64,000 nucleotides of DNA. Origin: Oscillospiraceae bacterium (GTDB lineage: Bacteria > Bacillota > Clostridia > Saccharofermentanales > Saccharofermentanaceae). Shown here in pieces: positions 8,129 through 16,010 of this stretch. The position numbers were made by a program, and so were the translations under genes. Position 1 is the first letter of the stretch. Every line of letters begins with the position of its first letter. The stretch lies in contig CACYMP010000001.1 of the NCBI GenBank assembly GCA_902775565.1, forward strand, positions 186,001 through 250,000. The letters run 5' to 3'. The notes below the pieces were generated by a model. It searched no databases and had not been told where the DNA came from. It worked only from the letters and a program-made list of their open reading frames with translations.

Positions 8129-9304
8129 ATGTCAGCAGAATCTTATTTGAGCAGAGGAGTCTCGCCTACGAAGGACGAAGTCAAGGCGGCAGTTAAGAAC
8201 CAGTCCAAGGGCGCTTTCCCCGGAGCATTCTGCAAACTGATCGACGATATCGCGGGAGATCCCGATTACTGCACTGCGATCCACGCAGACGGCGCGGGAA
8301 CAAAATCTTCCGTCGCATACCTCATGTATAAGGAGACCGGCAGTTACGACTGGTTCAAAGGTCTTGCCCAGGATTCACTCGTTATGAATACAGACGACCT
8401 CGCATGCGTTGGCCTTACTTCAAACCTGATGCTTTCCAATACGATAGGCCGTAATGCCCACCTTGTTGACGGTAAGGCTATCGCCAAGGTTATCGAAGGC
8501 TACGATGAGATCATCGCAAAGCTTGCGGATCTCGGTATCGGAATCACGATGTGCGGCGGCGAGACAGCTGACGTAGGAGACCTCGTCAGAACGCTTATCG
8601 TTGATTCTACGATCGTTGCAAGAGCCAAGAGATCCGATGTCATAAACGCAGCAAACATCAGGCCCGGTGACGTCATCGTAGGCTTAAGCTCATCCGGTCA
8701 GGCTACATACGAGACATCCTACAATTCCGGAATGTCTTCAAACGGCCTTACGGCTGCACGTCATATGCTCCTTTCCAAGTATTACTATGAGAACTTCAAG
8801 GAGTCATTCTCAGATACGGTTCCCGCAGACAAGGCATACTGCGGCAAATACCGTCTTACCGATAAGCTCCCCGGAGCAGATGTGACTGTAGGCGAGGCTA
8901 TCCTTGCTCCTACAAGAACATTCCTTCCTGTTATCAGCAAGGTGCTCGAAGGCGGCAGGGAGAGGATCCACGGCATCATCCACTGCACAGGCGGCGGACA
9001 GGCAAAGTGCAGGGACTTCGGCAACGGCGTCAGATATGTTAAGGACAATCTCTTCGAGCTTCCTCCGCTTTTCGCTGCCATCTATGAGTCAGGCGAGATC
9101 CCGATGAAGGAGATGTTCCAGGTATTCAACTGCGGTCACAGGATCGAGTTCTACGTTGACGAGAAAGAAGCGCAGAGCATTATGGATATTGCATCTTCGT
9201 TCAATATCGATTCGAGGATCGTGGGTCATGTCGAAAAGTCTTCAAACGGTAATACAAATGAAGTCATAATATTATCCCACGGAGAAGAATTCGTATATAA
9301 TTGA
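8129..9304 (+). CDS. purM: Phosphoribosylformylglycinamidine cyclo-ligase, long Bacteroides-like form
   Basis: PurM closes the imidazole ring of aminoimidazole ribotide in purine synthesis. The 391-residue protein has the ATP/substrate motif DGAGTK at 54-59, CGGETADVGDLV near 152-163 and a C-terminal block with VFNCGHRIE. From memory, the pattern resembles the roughly 390-residue PurM of Bacteroidetes more than the roughly 345-residue Bacillus enzyme. The ATG at 8129 follows TGGAGGT at 8115-8121; the earlier TTG at 8114 overlaps that ribosome site. No other purine genes lie nearby. A paralogous AIR-synthase-like role cannot be excluded. Confidence 0.8.
   Translation: MSAESYLSRGVSPTKDEVKAAVKNQSKGAFPGAFCKLIDDIAGDPDYCTAIHADGAGTKSSVAYLMYKETGSYDWFKGLAQDSLVMNTDDLACVGLTSNLMLSNTIGRNAHLVDGKAIAKVIEGYDEIIAKLADLGIGITMCGGETADVGDLVRTLIVDSTIVARAKRSDVINAANIRPGDVIVGLSSSGQATYETSYNSGMSSNGLTAARHMLLSKYYYENFKESFSDTVPADKAYCGKYRLTDKLPGADVTVGEAILAPTRTFLPVISKVLEGGRERIHGIIHCTGGGQAKCRDFGNGVRYVKDNLFELPPLFAAIYESGEIPMKEMFQVFNCGHRIEFYVDEKEAQSIMDIASSFNIDSRIVGHVEKSSNGNTNEVIILSHGEEFVYN
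9296..9301 (+). promoter_or_regulatory. Possible -10 box for the aquaporin transcript
   Basis: Perfect TATAAT at the very end of purM, overlapping its stop codon. No good -35 is visible at 17 bp. The start would be near 9308, exactly where the first arm of the leader structure begins. Confidence 0.4.
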
Positions 9305-9308
9305 GACA

Positions 9309-9353
9309 AGGATGGTCGTAAGGTGCCGTCCTGAAAAATATACGGAGGACGGT
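9309..9353 (+). promoter_or_regulatory. Possible two-state leader controlling aquaporin translation
   Basis: Three segments can pair in two exclusive ways. Arm A (9309-9316) pairs with arm B (9325-9332) with six standard pairs and two G-U pairs. Arm B can instead pair with arm C (9346-9353) with seven standard pairs and one G-U pair, which covers part of the GGAGG ribosome site (9344-9348). The first state leaves the ribosome site free and the second hides it. This is seen by eye only; no known riboswitch class is recognised. Confidence 0.35.
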
Positions 9354-9360
9354 GAATCTT

Positions 9361-10044
9361 ATGGAAGGTTTAAGGAAGTATGTAGCCGAGTGTATCGGTA
9401 CATTTACTCTTGTTCTTGTCGGTTGCGGTACAGCTATGTTGACAGGCTGTGACAAGTGGGGCGGTTATCTTACCACTGCATTTGCTTTCGGTCTTGTTAT
9501 CGTTGGTATGGCTTATTGTGTAGGCAACATTTCCGGCTGCCATATCAATCCCGCAGTTTCACTTGCTTGCCTTATCTCAGGAAGAATGAGCGGAAAGGAC
9601 TTCGGTCTTTATTTTGTTTCACAGACGATCGGTGCTATCTTAGGTGCTGCATGTCTTAAGCTTATCTTCGGTCTGGGTGGAATCACAGACGCTACAGGCG
9701 GATTGGGATCCAACGGTCTCGGCGGTGTTAACGGAAACATCGGCGCAGGTCTTATTGCTGAGATCATCCTCACATTCATTTTCATTCTTGTAATCCTCGG
9801 TGTTACTGACGGCGACTATAAGCACGGTTCTTTCGGCGGTGTCGTTATCGGTTTCTCGCTCGTTATGGTTCATATCCTCGGTATCGGTCTTACAGGTACA
9901 TCTGTTAACCCTGCAAGATCCATCGGTCCTGCTCTCTTCGCAGGCGGCGCTGCTCTTTCAAGCCTTTGGGTCTTCATTGTTGGACCTTTCGCAGGTGCAG
10001 CTCTTGCAGCTTTCTGCTACAAGTTCCTCGCAGGCAAGAAGTAA
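9361..10044 (+). CDS. Aquaporin (MIP family water channel)
   Basis: A six-span membrane channel of 227 residues. The two NPA boxes are at 63-65 and 183-185. The selectivity filter positions match water-specific AqpZ: F43, H171, T180 and R186. The histidine and threonine argue for water and not glycerol. The ATG at 9361 is 12 nt from GGAGG at 9344-9348, a long gap; the GTG at 9352 is too close to be used. The ribosome site lies in a possible switching leader. A strong terminator follows. Confidence 0.92.
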   Translation: MEGLRKYVAECIGTFTLVLVGCGTAMLTGCDKWGGYLTTAFAFGLVIVGMAYCVGNISGCHINPAVSLACLISGRMSGKDFGLYFVSQTIGAILGAACLKLIFGLGGITDATGGLGSNGLGGVNGNIGAGLIAEIILTFIFILVILGVTDGDYKHGSFGGVVIGFSLVMVHILGIGLTGTSVNPARSIGPALFAGGAALSSLWVFIVGPFAGAALAAFCYKFLAGKK

Positions 10045-10086
10045 TAAATCCAGACAATTTTGATCCCCGACCGGATTGATTTATGG

Positions 10087-10117
10087 AAAAGGGGGTGCGG
10101 AATCCGCACCCCCTTTA
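10087..10117. terminator. Bidirectional terminator between the aquaporin gene and glnA
   Basis: A 10-bp perfect G/C-rich stem (GGGGGTGCGG at 10091-10100, CCGCACCCCC at 10104-10113) with a 3-nt loop is flanked by AAAA on the left and TTT then AATTTT on the right. It can act on both strands, serving the aquaporin gene (+) and the convergent glutamine synthetase gene (-). Confidence 0.85.
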
Positions 10118-10139
10118 ATTTTGCATTTGTGTTTTTATA

Positions 10140-12050
10140 TCAGATCTGGTTCTCGCAATATGTCTTGTACTTTGACCTGAGCTCTTTCATCGCATTCTTC
10201 ATCGCAAGCTGGTAAACGGAAGTCTTGGCCCAGTCATTTGCCTCAACGGCAGCCTTGATGCGGGTGAAGATGGATTTCTTCTCGTCGGTGTCCTTACCGA
10301 GAAGGTTCTTAAGATCCGTGATGTCGTTCCAGAGACGCTCATCGTAAGAGCAGCCGCCTTCTTCTTTTCTTGTGATGCTCCTTAAAGCGGAGAGGTTGGC
10401 GGGGATTATCTTCTGGAGAAGTTCCATCTCCCAGCGGACGAGCATTGCCTGATAGTACGAATCGATGAGATTCTCATGGAAAATACCGTCGCGGCCGAGA
10501 AGCTCGGCTACATCAGCATCCTTGAGGGGACTGATGGAATCGTAAACAGTTGCGGCAGGTGTTCCGAAGAGTCTGTCTCTTTCGTTTGAATCCATATCCT
10601 CGAAAATATCGTCCTCGCATCTGTAGAGCCTGTCTGTGAGAAGATAGTCGCTAGGTGTGCCGTAAGGCTTTACGAACTCTGCTTCAAGTGCCTGGGAATC
10701 CTTGCCGGAATTGATGGCGTAGTCGATACCGTCGAGCATTGCCTGGTAAACGGCTGCAAGGCAAAGATATGTGTTTGTATGAGGGTTGGGAGCACGAAGC
10801 TCGAAACGTGTTGCATACTTGTTGTCTTCGCTTCTGACAAGACCCAGAAGGACAGATCTGTTTCTTGAAGGAGTCTTAACGTCTTTGCCGATCGAAGCTA
10901 CGCAGTGGGTAGGAGCCTCAAATCCGGGGGTAAGTCTTTCAAAAGCATCAGTCGTAGCGGAAACAAACGGATTGATGGCTCTTGAATAGTTCTTCATTAT
11001 TCCGAAAAGGCATCCCCATCCGAATACGCTTAAGAAATCCTTGCCGGGATCCTCAGGTGAGAAGAGGTTGATCTTTGTGCCGTCCTCAAGATAAGCGACA
11101 GCATTTACATGTGTATGCTCACCGGAGCCTGCGACGCCGGGAAGCGGCTTTGCGTTGAAGCTGACATCGAGACCATGCAGACGGAAGATCTCCTTGATGA
11201 TGATCCTTGCGATAAGCTCGTAGTCAGCGCCCTGTCTTGCGCCGGAATACTTCCAGTCAACCTCTAACTGCTCCATGATGAAATGGAATTCACCGGAAGA
11301 GTTGAGGGAGGCCTTAACGCCGCCGACTTCTTTGTGGCCCATCTCAGGTCCGAAACCGTATTTTTCGAGGATCATGATGACCTGCTCGAGAGCGGTCCTG
11401 ACGACACCTTTTGTGCGCTTCCAGTAGGATTCCTTAAGTTCCTGTGAGATAGAGAGCTGTTCTGTGCTGATAATCTCGTCGGGTGAATTGACCCAGAACT
11501 CGAGCTCTGTGGCGGTGATCAGGGTGATCCTGTTAAGCTCGTCGGGCGTAAAGCCGTAGCTTGCGCAAAGATCGGGATTGCCGAGGAAAAGATCCTTGAC
11601 CTTTTTCTCGTAATTCTCGGTACTTCTCTTGAGAATGGATCTTGAGCAGACCGGTTCACCGTTATGAAGCAGGAAAGAGGGGATCCTTAAAGTTCCCACG
11701 GGCTTTCCGGTCTTCAGGTCAATGTGTTCGTAGTTATAATCGATATACCAGATTACATCGGGATCGGGGATAAGGTCGACCTTACCGTCGTTCAACGTCG
11801 CGATGCCGGGGAGTACAACGGATGAACCGTCTGTCTGTACTGCCTTGCCGTCGAGATAATCATCAACATTATTGTAAAAATCCGAAATGGGGATCTTCTC
11901 GTCAGTGTCGTTGCCCATGAGGTCAACTGCTGCCAGTGAGACGAACTTGATCTCGGGGTGGCTTACAAGTATTGATTTAACGTCATTTGTAGAATGCTTG
12001 TCTGTCGGAATGACATAAAGCAGGTCTGGGATTACATGGAAATCTATCAT
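10140..12050 (-). CDS. glnA: Glutamine synthetase, large divergent form
   Basis: Makes glutamine from glutamate, ammonia and ATP. At 636 residues it is much longer than GSI (about 445) and shorter than GSIII (about 700). The N-terminal beta-grasp part resembles GSI, with TDGSSV and LIPDPD. The catalytic domain shows TATELEFW, the active-site histidine in GSGEHTHVN and the arginine-rich RFELRAPNPHTNTYL block. About 130 extra residues, rich in acidic and aromatic residues, follow. I chose the ATG at 12050 (AAGGA 10 nt before) over one 15 codons upstream. It is single, with no nitrogen-regulation gene beside it. Substrate could differ from glutamate; the call rests on family motifs. Confidence 0.8.
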   Translation of the reverse strand: MIDFHVIPDLLYVIPTDKHSTNDVKSILVSHPEIKFVSLAAVDLMGNDTDEKIPISDFYNNVDDYLDGKAVQTDGSSVVLPGIATLNDGKVDLIPDPDVIWYIDYNYEHIDLKTGKPVGTLRIPSFLLHNGEPVCSRSILKRSTENYEKKVKDLFLGNPDLCASYGFTPDELNRITLITATELEFWVNSPDEIISTEQLSISQELKESYWKRTKGVVRTALEQVIMILEKYGFGPEMGHKEVGGVKASLNSSGEFHFIMEQLEVDWKYSGARQGADYELIARIIIKEIFRLHGLDVSFNAKPLPGVAGSGEHTHVNAVAYLEDGTKINLFSPEDPGKDFLSVFGWGCLFGIMKNYSRAINPFVSATTDAFERLTPGFEAPTHCVASIGKDVKTPSRNRSVLLGLVRSEDNKYATRFELRAPNPHTNTYLCLAAVYQAMLDGIDYAINSGKDSQALEAEFVKPYGTPSDYLLTDRLYRCEDDIFEDMDSNERDRLFGTPAATVYDSISPLKDADVAELLGRDGIFHENLIDSYYQAMLVRWEMELLQKIIPANLSALRSITRKEEGGCSYDERLWNDITDLKNLLGKDTDEKKSIFTRIKAAVEANDWAKTSVYQLAMKNAMKELRSKYKTYCENQI

Positions 12051-12172
12051 TTTACCGCCGTCCTTGATTTGAAAAATCAGATTAGATTCTATCACAGTTT
12101 GGGTAGACTAATCGATTTATTTTTATTTTGTTTTATCGTATTATATCGGGAAGAAATAGCAGGGAGCATGAG

Positions 12173-12976
12173 ATGATCTTAAAAGTATTCGAAAGGCTTT
12201 TAAATATTGACGATATCGACTATAAGTGGGCCGTCAGGTTCATGTTCCTGTTCTGCGTAGTTGCCCGCTGCGCGGTCTTCTTTAATCCTTATTCGGATAC
12301 AGATTTTACCTGGCTCAACTCCTGGATGAGCAACTTTGAGGCTGCTGACCAGACCCAGGCGATGGACATGACTGTCCCGATCACGTCCGGAAACATTGTT
12401 TTCCTTGTGTCGGCGTTTTTCGCGCTCTTTATAACTTTTTTGATGGGCGTCCTTTATTCGGGTCTTTATGTAAGGTCATTCCGCAGCAGGAACAAGGGTA
12501 AGGAAGGCAGTGAGGACCTGCCTGAACCTGTGAAGATGGGCGTGATCATCAAAAGGTTTGTGCTGCTTTCGCTGTTTTACCTTGCGGTATCCATTCCGTT
12601 CATGATCATAAGTTCCAATCTGATCGTATTCTTTTGTATCGGATTTCCGATGCTGTTCACGGCGCCGGCCTGCTATCTTTCGGGCGATAAGGGCATGTTC
12701 AACTCGATCCCGCATGTCGTCAGGCTGACCAGGGGCTTTTATCTGGCTCATGTCAGGAGCATTTTCCTGATCGTTCTGGTCTTCTTCTTTACGGATGCTC
12801 TGGCAGGACTTGTCTCATTTGCCTCAATGACAGCTTTTTACATACTTTCCGCGGCATTTTCGACCTGGATAACATTGACTTTCGGAAGATATGCAGGCAT
12901 GGCTTACTGTGCCATGTCAGACAAGAAGGTGATATCTTCCATAAATATTGGCGAAAAAGAGAGCAGATTTAGATAA
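12173..12976 (+). CDS. Integral membrane protein of unknown function
   Basis: I do not recognise a family. The 267-residue product has five or six hydrophobic stretches: about residues 17-36, 70-100, 125-170 (probably two) and 200-245 (probably two). A charged segment (RSRNKGKEG) lies near 105-115. The ATG at 12173 has AGGGAG at 12161-12166. It is divergent from glnA and stands alone before the malic enzyme promoter, so the neighbours say little. It may belong to the loose group of YesL/DUF624-like membrane proteins, but this is a guess. Confidence 0.75.
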   Translation: MILKVFERLLNIDDIDYKWAVRFMFLFCVVARCAVFFNPYSDTDFTWLNSWMSNFEAADQTQAMDMTVPITSGNIVFLVSAFFALFITFLMGVLYSGLYVRSFRSRNKGKEGSEDLPEPVKMGVIIKRFVLLSLFYLAVSIPFMIISSNLIVFFCIGFPMLFTAPACYLSGDKGMFNSIPHVVRLTRGFYLAHVRSIFLIVLVFFFTDALAGLVSFASMTAFYILSAAFSTWITLTFGRYAGMAYCAMSDKKVISSINIGEKESRFR

Positions 12977-13023
12977 TTTTTGTGAAACTCCGCGTGATTG
13001 TATTTCGCGCCCGTTTTATTTAA

Positions 13024-13029
13024 TATAAT
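13024..13029 (+). promoter_or_regulatory. Probable -10 box of the malic enzyme gene
   Basis: Perfect TATAAT in an AT-rich stretch, 50 nt before the ATG. A convincing -35 at 17 bp is not seen. The strong codon bias of the gene fits a strong promoter. Confidence 0.5.
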
Positions 13030-13078
13030 TACGCTTGAATTAAAAGATCCATTCAGTTTCTAAAACGGAGGTTTATTT

Positions 13079-14251
13079 ATGGACGTCAAAGAGAAAGCTA
13101 TGCAGATGCATGAGCAGTGGGCCGGCAAGATCGAAGTTATCGCTAAGGCTCCCGTAGGCACCAAGGAAGAACTCGCAATCGCTTATACACCGGGTGTTGC
13201 AGAGCCTTGTCTTGCTATTCAGAAGGACGTTGATCTCTCATATAAGTACACAAGAAGACACAATCTCGTTGCCGTTGTTACAGACGGTACCGCAGTTCTC
13301 GGCCTTGGCGACATCGGACCTGAAGCAGGTATGCCTGTTATGGAAGGTAAGTGCGCACTCTTCAAGGCATTCGGCGATGTTGACGCTTTCCCTCTCTGCA
13401 TCCGTTCCAAGGATGTTGACGAGATCGTAAACACAGTTGCTCTTCTCGCCGGCTCTTTCGGCGGCGTTAACCTCGAGGACATCTCAGCTCCCCGCTGCTT
13501 CGAGATCGAGAAGAAGCTCAAGGAAAGATGCGATATCCCGATCTTCCACGATGACCAGCACGGTACTGCTGTTATCACACTTGCAGGTCTTACCAATGCT
13601 CTCAAGATCGTAGGCAAGAAGATGGAAGACATCCACGTTGTAGTTAACGGCGCCGGTGCTGCTGCTACAGCCATCACAAAGCTCCTCATCTCCAGAGGCC
13701 TTAAGAACGTTATCCTCTGCGACCGTAAGGGCGCTATCTATGAGGGAAGAGAAGGCCTTAACTCCGCTAAGGAAGAGATGGCTAAGATCACCAACCCTGA
13801 TAAGAAGGCTGGTTCTCTTGCTGATGTTATCGTAGGCGCTGACGTATTCATCGGCGTTTCCGCTCCGGGCGTACTCACTGCAGACATGGTAGCTACAATG
13901 GCTAAGGATCCTGTTGTTTTCGCTTGCGCTAACCCTGTACCTGAGATCCTTCCTGATGAGGCAAAGAAGGCAGGCGTTAAGGTTATGGCTACAGGAAGAT
14001 CCGACTTCCCGAACCAGGTCAACAACGTTCTCGCATTCCCCGGTATCTTCCGCGGTGCTCTTGACGTAAGAGCTTCCGACATCAACGACGAGATGAAGAT
14101 CGCTGCTGCAAACGCAATCGCTTCAATCGTTTCCGACGATGAGCTCAATCCTGATTACATTCTTCCTGACGCATTCGATGCAAGGGTAGGTAAGGCAGTT
14201 GCTGCAGCTGTTGCTCAGGCTGCACGTGACACAGGCGTTGCCCGTATCTGA
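13079..14251 (+). CDS. Malic enzyme (malate to pyruvate and CO2)
   Basis: Oxidatively decarboxylates malate with NAD(P)+. The 390-residue protein is the short bacterial type without a phosphotransacetylase domain. Catalytic Y36 in YTPGVAEP and K91 are present, metal ligands lie in EDISAP (133-138) and HDDQHGTA (157-164), and the nucleotide loop is GAGAAA at 191-196. GGAGGT at 13067-13072 fixes the start. Codon use is strongly biased to the preferred set, so it is probably abundant. Cofactor choice (NAD or NADP) cannot be told. A terminator hairpin follows. Confidence 0.95.
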   Translation: MDVKEKAMQMHEQWAGKIEVIAKAPVGTKEELAIAYTPGVAEPCLAIQKDVDLSYKYTRRHNLVAVVTDGTAVLGLGDIGPEAGMPVMEGKCALFKAFGDVDAFPLCIRSKDVDEIVNTVALLAGSFGGVNLEDISAPRCFEIEKKLKERCDIPIFHDDQHGTAVITLAGLTNALKIVGKKMEDIHVVVNGAGAAATAITKLLISRGLKNVILCDRKGAIYEGREGLNSAKEEMAKITNPDKKAGSLADVIVGADVFIGVSAPGVLTADMVATMAKDPVVFACANPVPEILPDEAKKAGVKVMATGRSDFPNQVNNVLAFPGIFRGALDVRASDINDEMKIAAANAIASIVSDDELNPDYILPDAFDARVGKAVAAAVAQAARDTGVARI

Positions 14252-14271
14252 TTTTATTAATTTATAATTAA

Positions 14272-14280
14272 TGGTATAAT
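14272..14280 (+). promoter_or_regulatory. Extended -10 promoter before the Lrp-type regulator
   Basis: TGGTATAAT is a perfect TGn extended -10 with TATAAT at 14275-14280. The -35 region is AT-rich and poor. The start would be near 14287, inside the left arm of the terminator hairpin that follows. Confidence 0.6.
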
Positions 14281-14281
14281 G

Positions 14282-14317
14282 TCTCCCGCATATAAAAGTA
14301 TGCGGGAGATTTTCTTT
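14282..14317 (+). terminator. Rho-independent terminator after the malic enzyme gene
   Basis: An 11-bp perfect stem (14282-14292 with 14299-14309), a 6-nt loop and TTTTCTTT. It ends malic enzyme transcripts. Because the next promoter lies immediately upstream, a trimmed version of the hairpin would also form the 5' end of the regulator mRNA. Confidence 0.8.
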
Positions 14318-14335
14318 GTTGAAAGGACGGTTCAC

Positions 14336-14824
14336 ATGATCGACGATATCGAATTGCTGAGACTTATAGAAAACAACGCCAGGCTTTCTTCTGAAGAGAT
14401 AGCCGTTATGCTCGGCACGACCGCCGCCGATGTTGAGTCCGAGATCAAGCGCCTGAAGGATGAGAACATAATCCTGGGCTATAACACGATAATCAACTGG
14501 GAGAAGCAGGCACCCGATAACTGCATCGGCATGATCGAAGTCAGGATCACGCCCGTAAAGAACAAGGGTTATGACCATATCGCCCAGATCCTCAGTAAGT
14601 ATGACAAGGTAACCGCATGCTATCTCATGTCCGGCGGATTCGATCTCATGATCATCTACGAGGACAGCAACTTAAGGAGCATTGCAAACTTCGTTACCGA
14701 AAAGATCGCCACACTGGAAGGCGTTCTTTCGACCACAACGCACTTCATTCTCAAGAAGTACAAGGCTAACGGCATTATCTACGATAATCCGGATACTGAC
14801 GACAGGCAGGCGATCATCTTATGA
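14336..14824 (+). CDS. Lrp/AsnC family transcriptional regulator
   Basis: A feast/famine regulator that binds amino acids and DNA as dimers or octamers. The 162-residue protein has an N-terminal helix-turn-helix (residues 1-50; LLRLIENNARLSSEEIA start) and a C-terminal RAM ligand-binding domain with the GGFDLMI segment. The ATG at 14336 has AAAGGA at 14322-14327; the earlier in-frame start at 14279 lies inside the promoter. It overlaps the aminotransferase by ATGA, so it probably senses an amino acid handled by that enzyme. Confidence 0.9.
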   Translation: MIDDIELLRLIENNARLSSEEIAVMLGTTAADVESEIKRLKDENIILGYNTIINWEKQAPDNCIGMIEVRITPVKNKGYDHIAQILSKYDKVTACYLMSGGFDLMIIYEDSNLRSIANFVTEKIATLEGVLSTTTHFILKKYKANGIIYDNPDTDDRQAIIL

Positions 14825-16008
14825 GTTTAGATTACGATTCCAAGATCTCCAAAGCAGTACAGCAGGTTCCGCCGTCTGCGATAAGGAAGTTCTTTGATCT
14901 TGCCAATGAGATGAAGGGACATGTGATCTCACTTTCCATAGGTGAGCCTGACTTTGTTACTCCATGGACGATCAGAGAAGCTGCGATTAATTCGATAATC
15001 GACGGATATACCCATTATTCGCCGAATTCCGGATATATCGACTCAAGGATTGCCATCGTCGACTATCTTAAGAGACGCTATGGCGTTTCTTATGATGCCA
15101 AGTCCGAGGTCCTTGTTACTGTAGGCGGCAGTGAAGGTCTTGACCTTGCTGCGCGTGCCCTTATCAATCCCGGTGATGAAGTCATCATCGTTGAGCCGTG
15201 CTTCGTTGCATATAAAGCTACTGTTGAATTTGCTCACGGCGTGCCCGTGATCGTTTCCACAAAGCCGGAGAACGACTATAAGCTCAAGCCTGAAGAGCTT
15301 GAAGCTGCCATCACGGATAAGACCAAGTATGTTATCGTCGGTTATCCCAATAACCCTACAGGCGCTGTAATGACGCTTGAAGACTGGGCAAAGATAAAGG
15401 ATGTTCTCATGAGACATCCCGAAGTCATAGTTCTTTCCGATGAGCTTTACTGCGAACTGAACTATCTTGACGGCAAGCCCGCATCTCTTACTCAGTTTGC
15501 CGAGTTAAGAGACAGGGTAATTATGGTCAACGGATTCTCAAAGTCCTATGCCATGACCGGATTCAGGGTAGGATATATTGCGGGACCCCATGAACTTGTG
15601 GCTCCGATGATCAAGATTCATCAGTACTGCATCATGTGTGCTCCTTCGACTTCACAGCTGGCCGTTGTCGAGGCAGCCATGAACGCTGACAATGAGATCA
15701 AGAAGATGCGCGACGAATACAACCACAGAAGAAGAGTTATCGTCCAGGGCTTAAAGGACGCAGGGCTTGACTGCTTTACTCCTTACGGCGCGTTTTACGC
15801 TTTCCCTTCTATCAAGAGTACAGGACTCTCATCAGAGAAATTCTGCGAGAGATTCCTGCTCGAAAAGCATGTCGCCATAGTACCCGGCAATGCTTTCGGA
15901 GCTTGCGGAGAGGGATTTGTAAGAATCAGTTACGCTGCTTCGCTGGAAGATATCAAGGAAGCTATGAAGCTTCTCAAGGAATTTGTAGAAGAACTGAAGA
16001 AAGGTTAA
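14821..16008 (+). CDS. PLP-dependent aminotransferase, class I/II
   Basis: A fold-type I aminotransferase of 395 residues, most like the aspartate/aromatic aminotransferase (PatA-like) group. It has YPNNPTG near 178-184, the cofactor-binding aspartate in LSDELY near 207 and the PLP lysine K241 in SFSKSYAMTG. The substrate cannot be fixed from sequence. It starts inside the Lrp-type gene (ATGA overlap), a common pairing in Clostridia. The prfB start is 2 nt after its stop. Confidence 0.9.
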   Translation: MSLDYDSKISKAVQQVPPSAIRKFFDLANEMKGHVISLSIGEPDFVTPWTIREAAINSIIDGYTHYSPNSGYIDSRIAIVDYLKRRYGVSYDAKSEVLVTVGGSEGLDLAARALINPGDEVIIVEPCFVAYKATVEFAHGVPVIVSTKPENDYKLKPEELEAAITDKTKYVIVGYPNNPTGAVMTLEDWAKIKDVLMRHPEVIVLSDELYCELNYLDGKPASLTQFAELRDRVIMVNGFSKSYAMTGFRVGYIAGPHELVAPMIKIHQYCIMCAPSTSQLAVVEAAMNADNEIKKMRDEYNHRRRVIVQGLKDAGLDCFTPYGAFYAFPSIKSTGLSSEKFCERFLLEKHVAIVPGNAFGACGEGFVRISYAASLEDIKEAMKLLKEFVEELKKG

Positions 16009-16010
16009 TT

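Noticed and set aside
10140..12095. Start of glutamine synthetase at 12095
   Set aside because: The 15 extra codons lack a ribosome site; ATG 12050 has AAGGA at a proper distance.
15903..16010. Extended prfB start within the aminotransferase gene, possibly hiding a frameshift
   Set aside because: The family N-terminus aligns with MLEFDN at 16011; the upstream residues do not resemble RF2.
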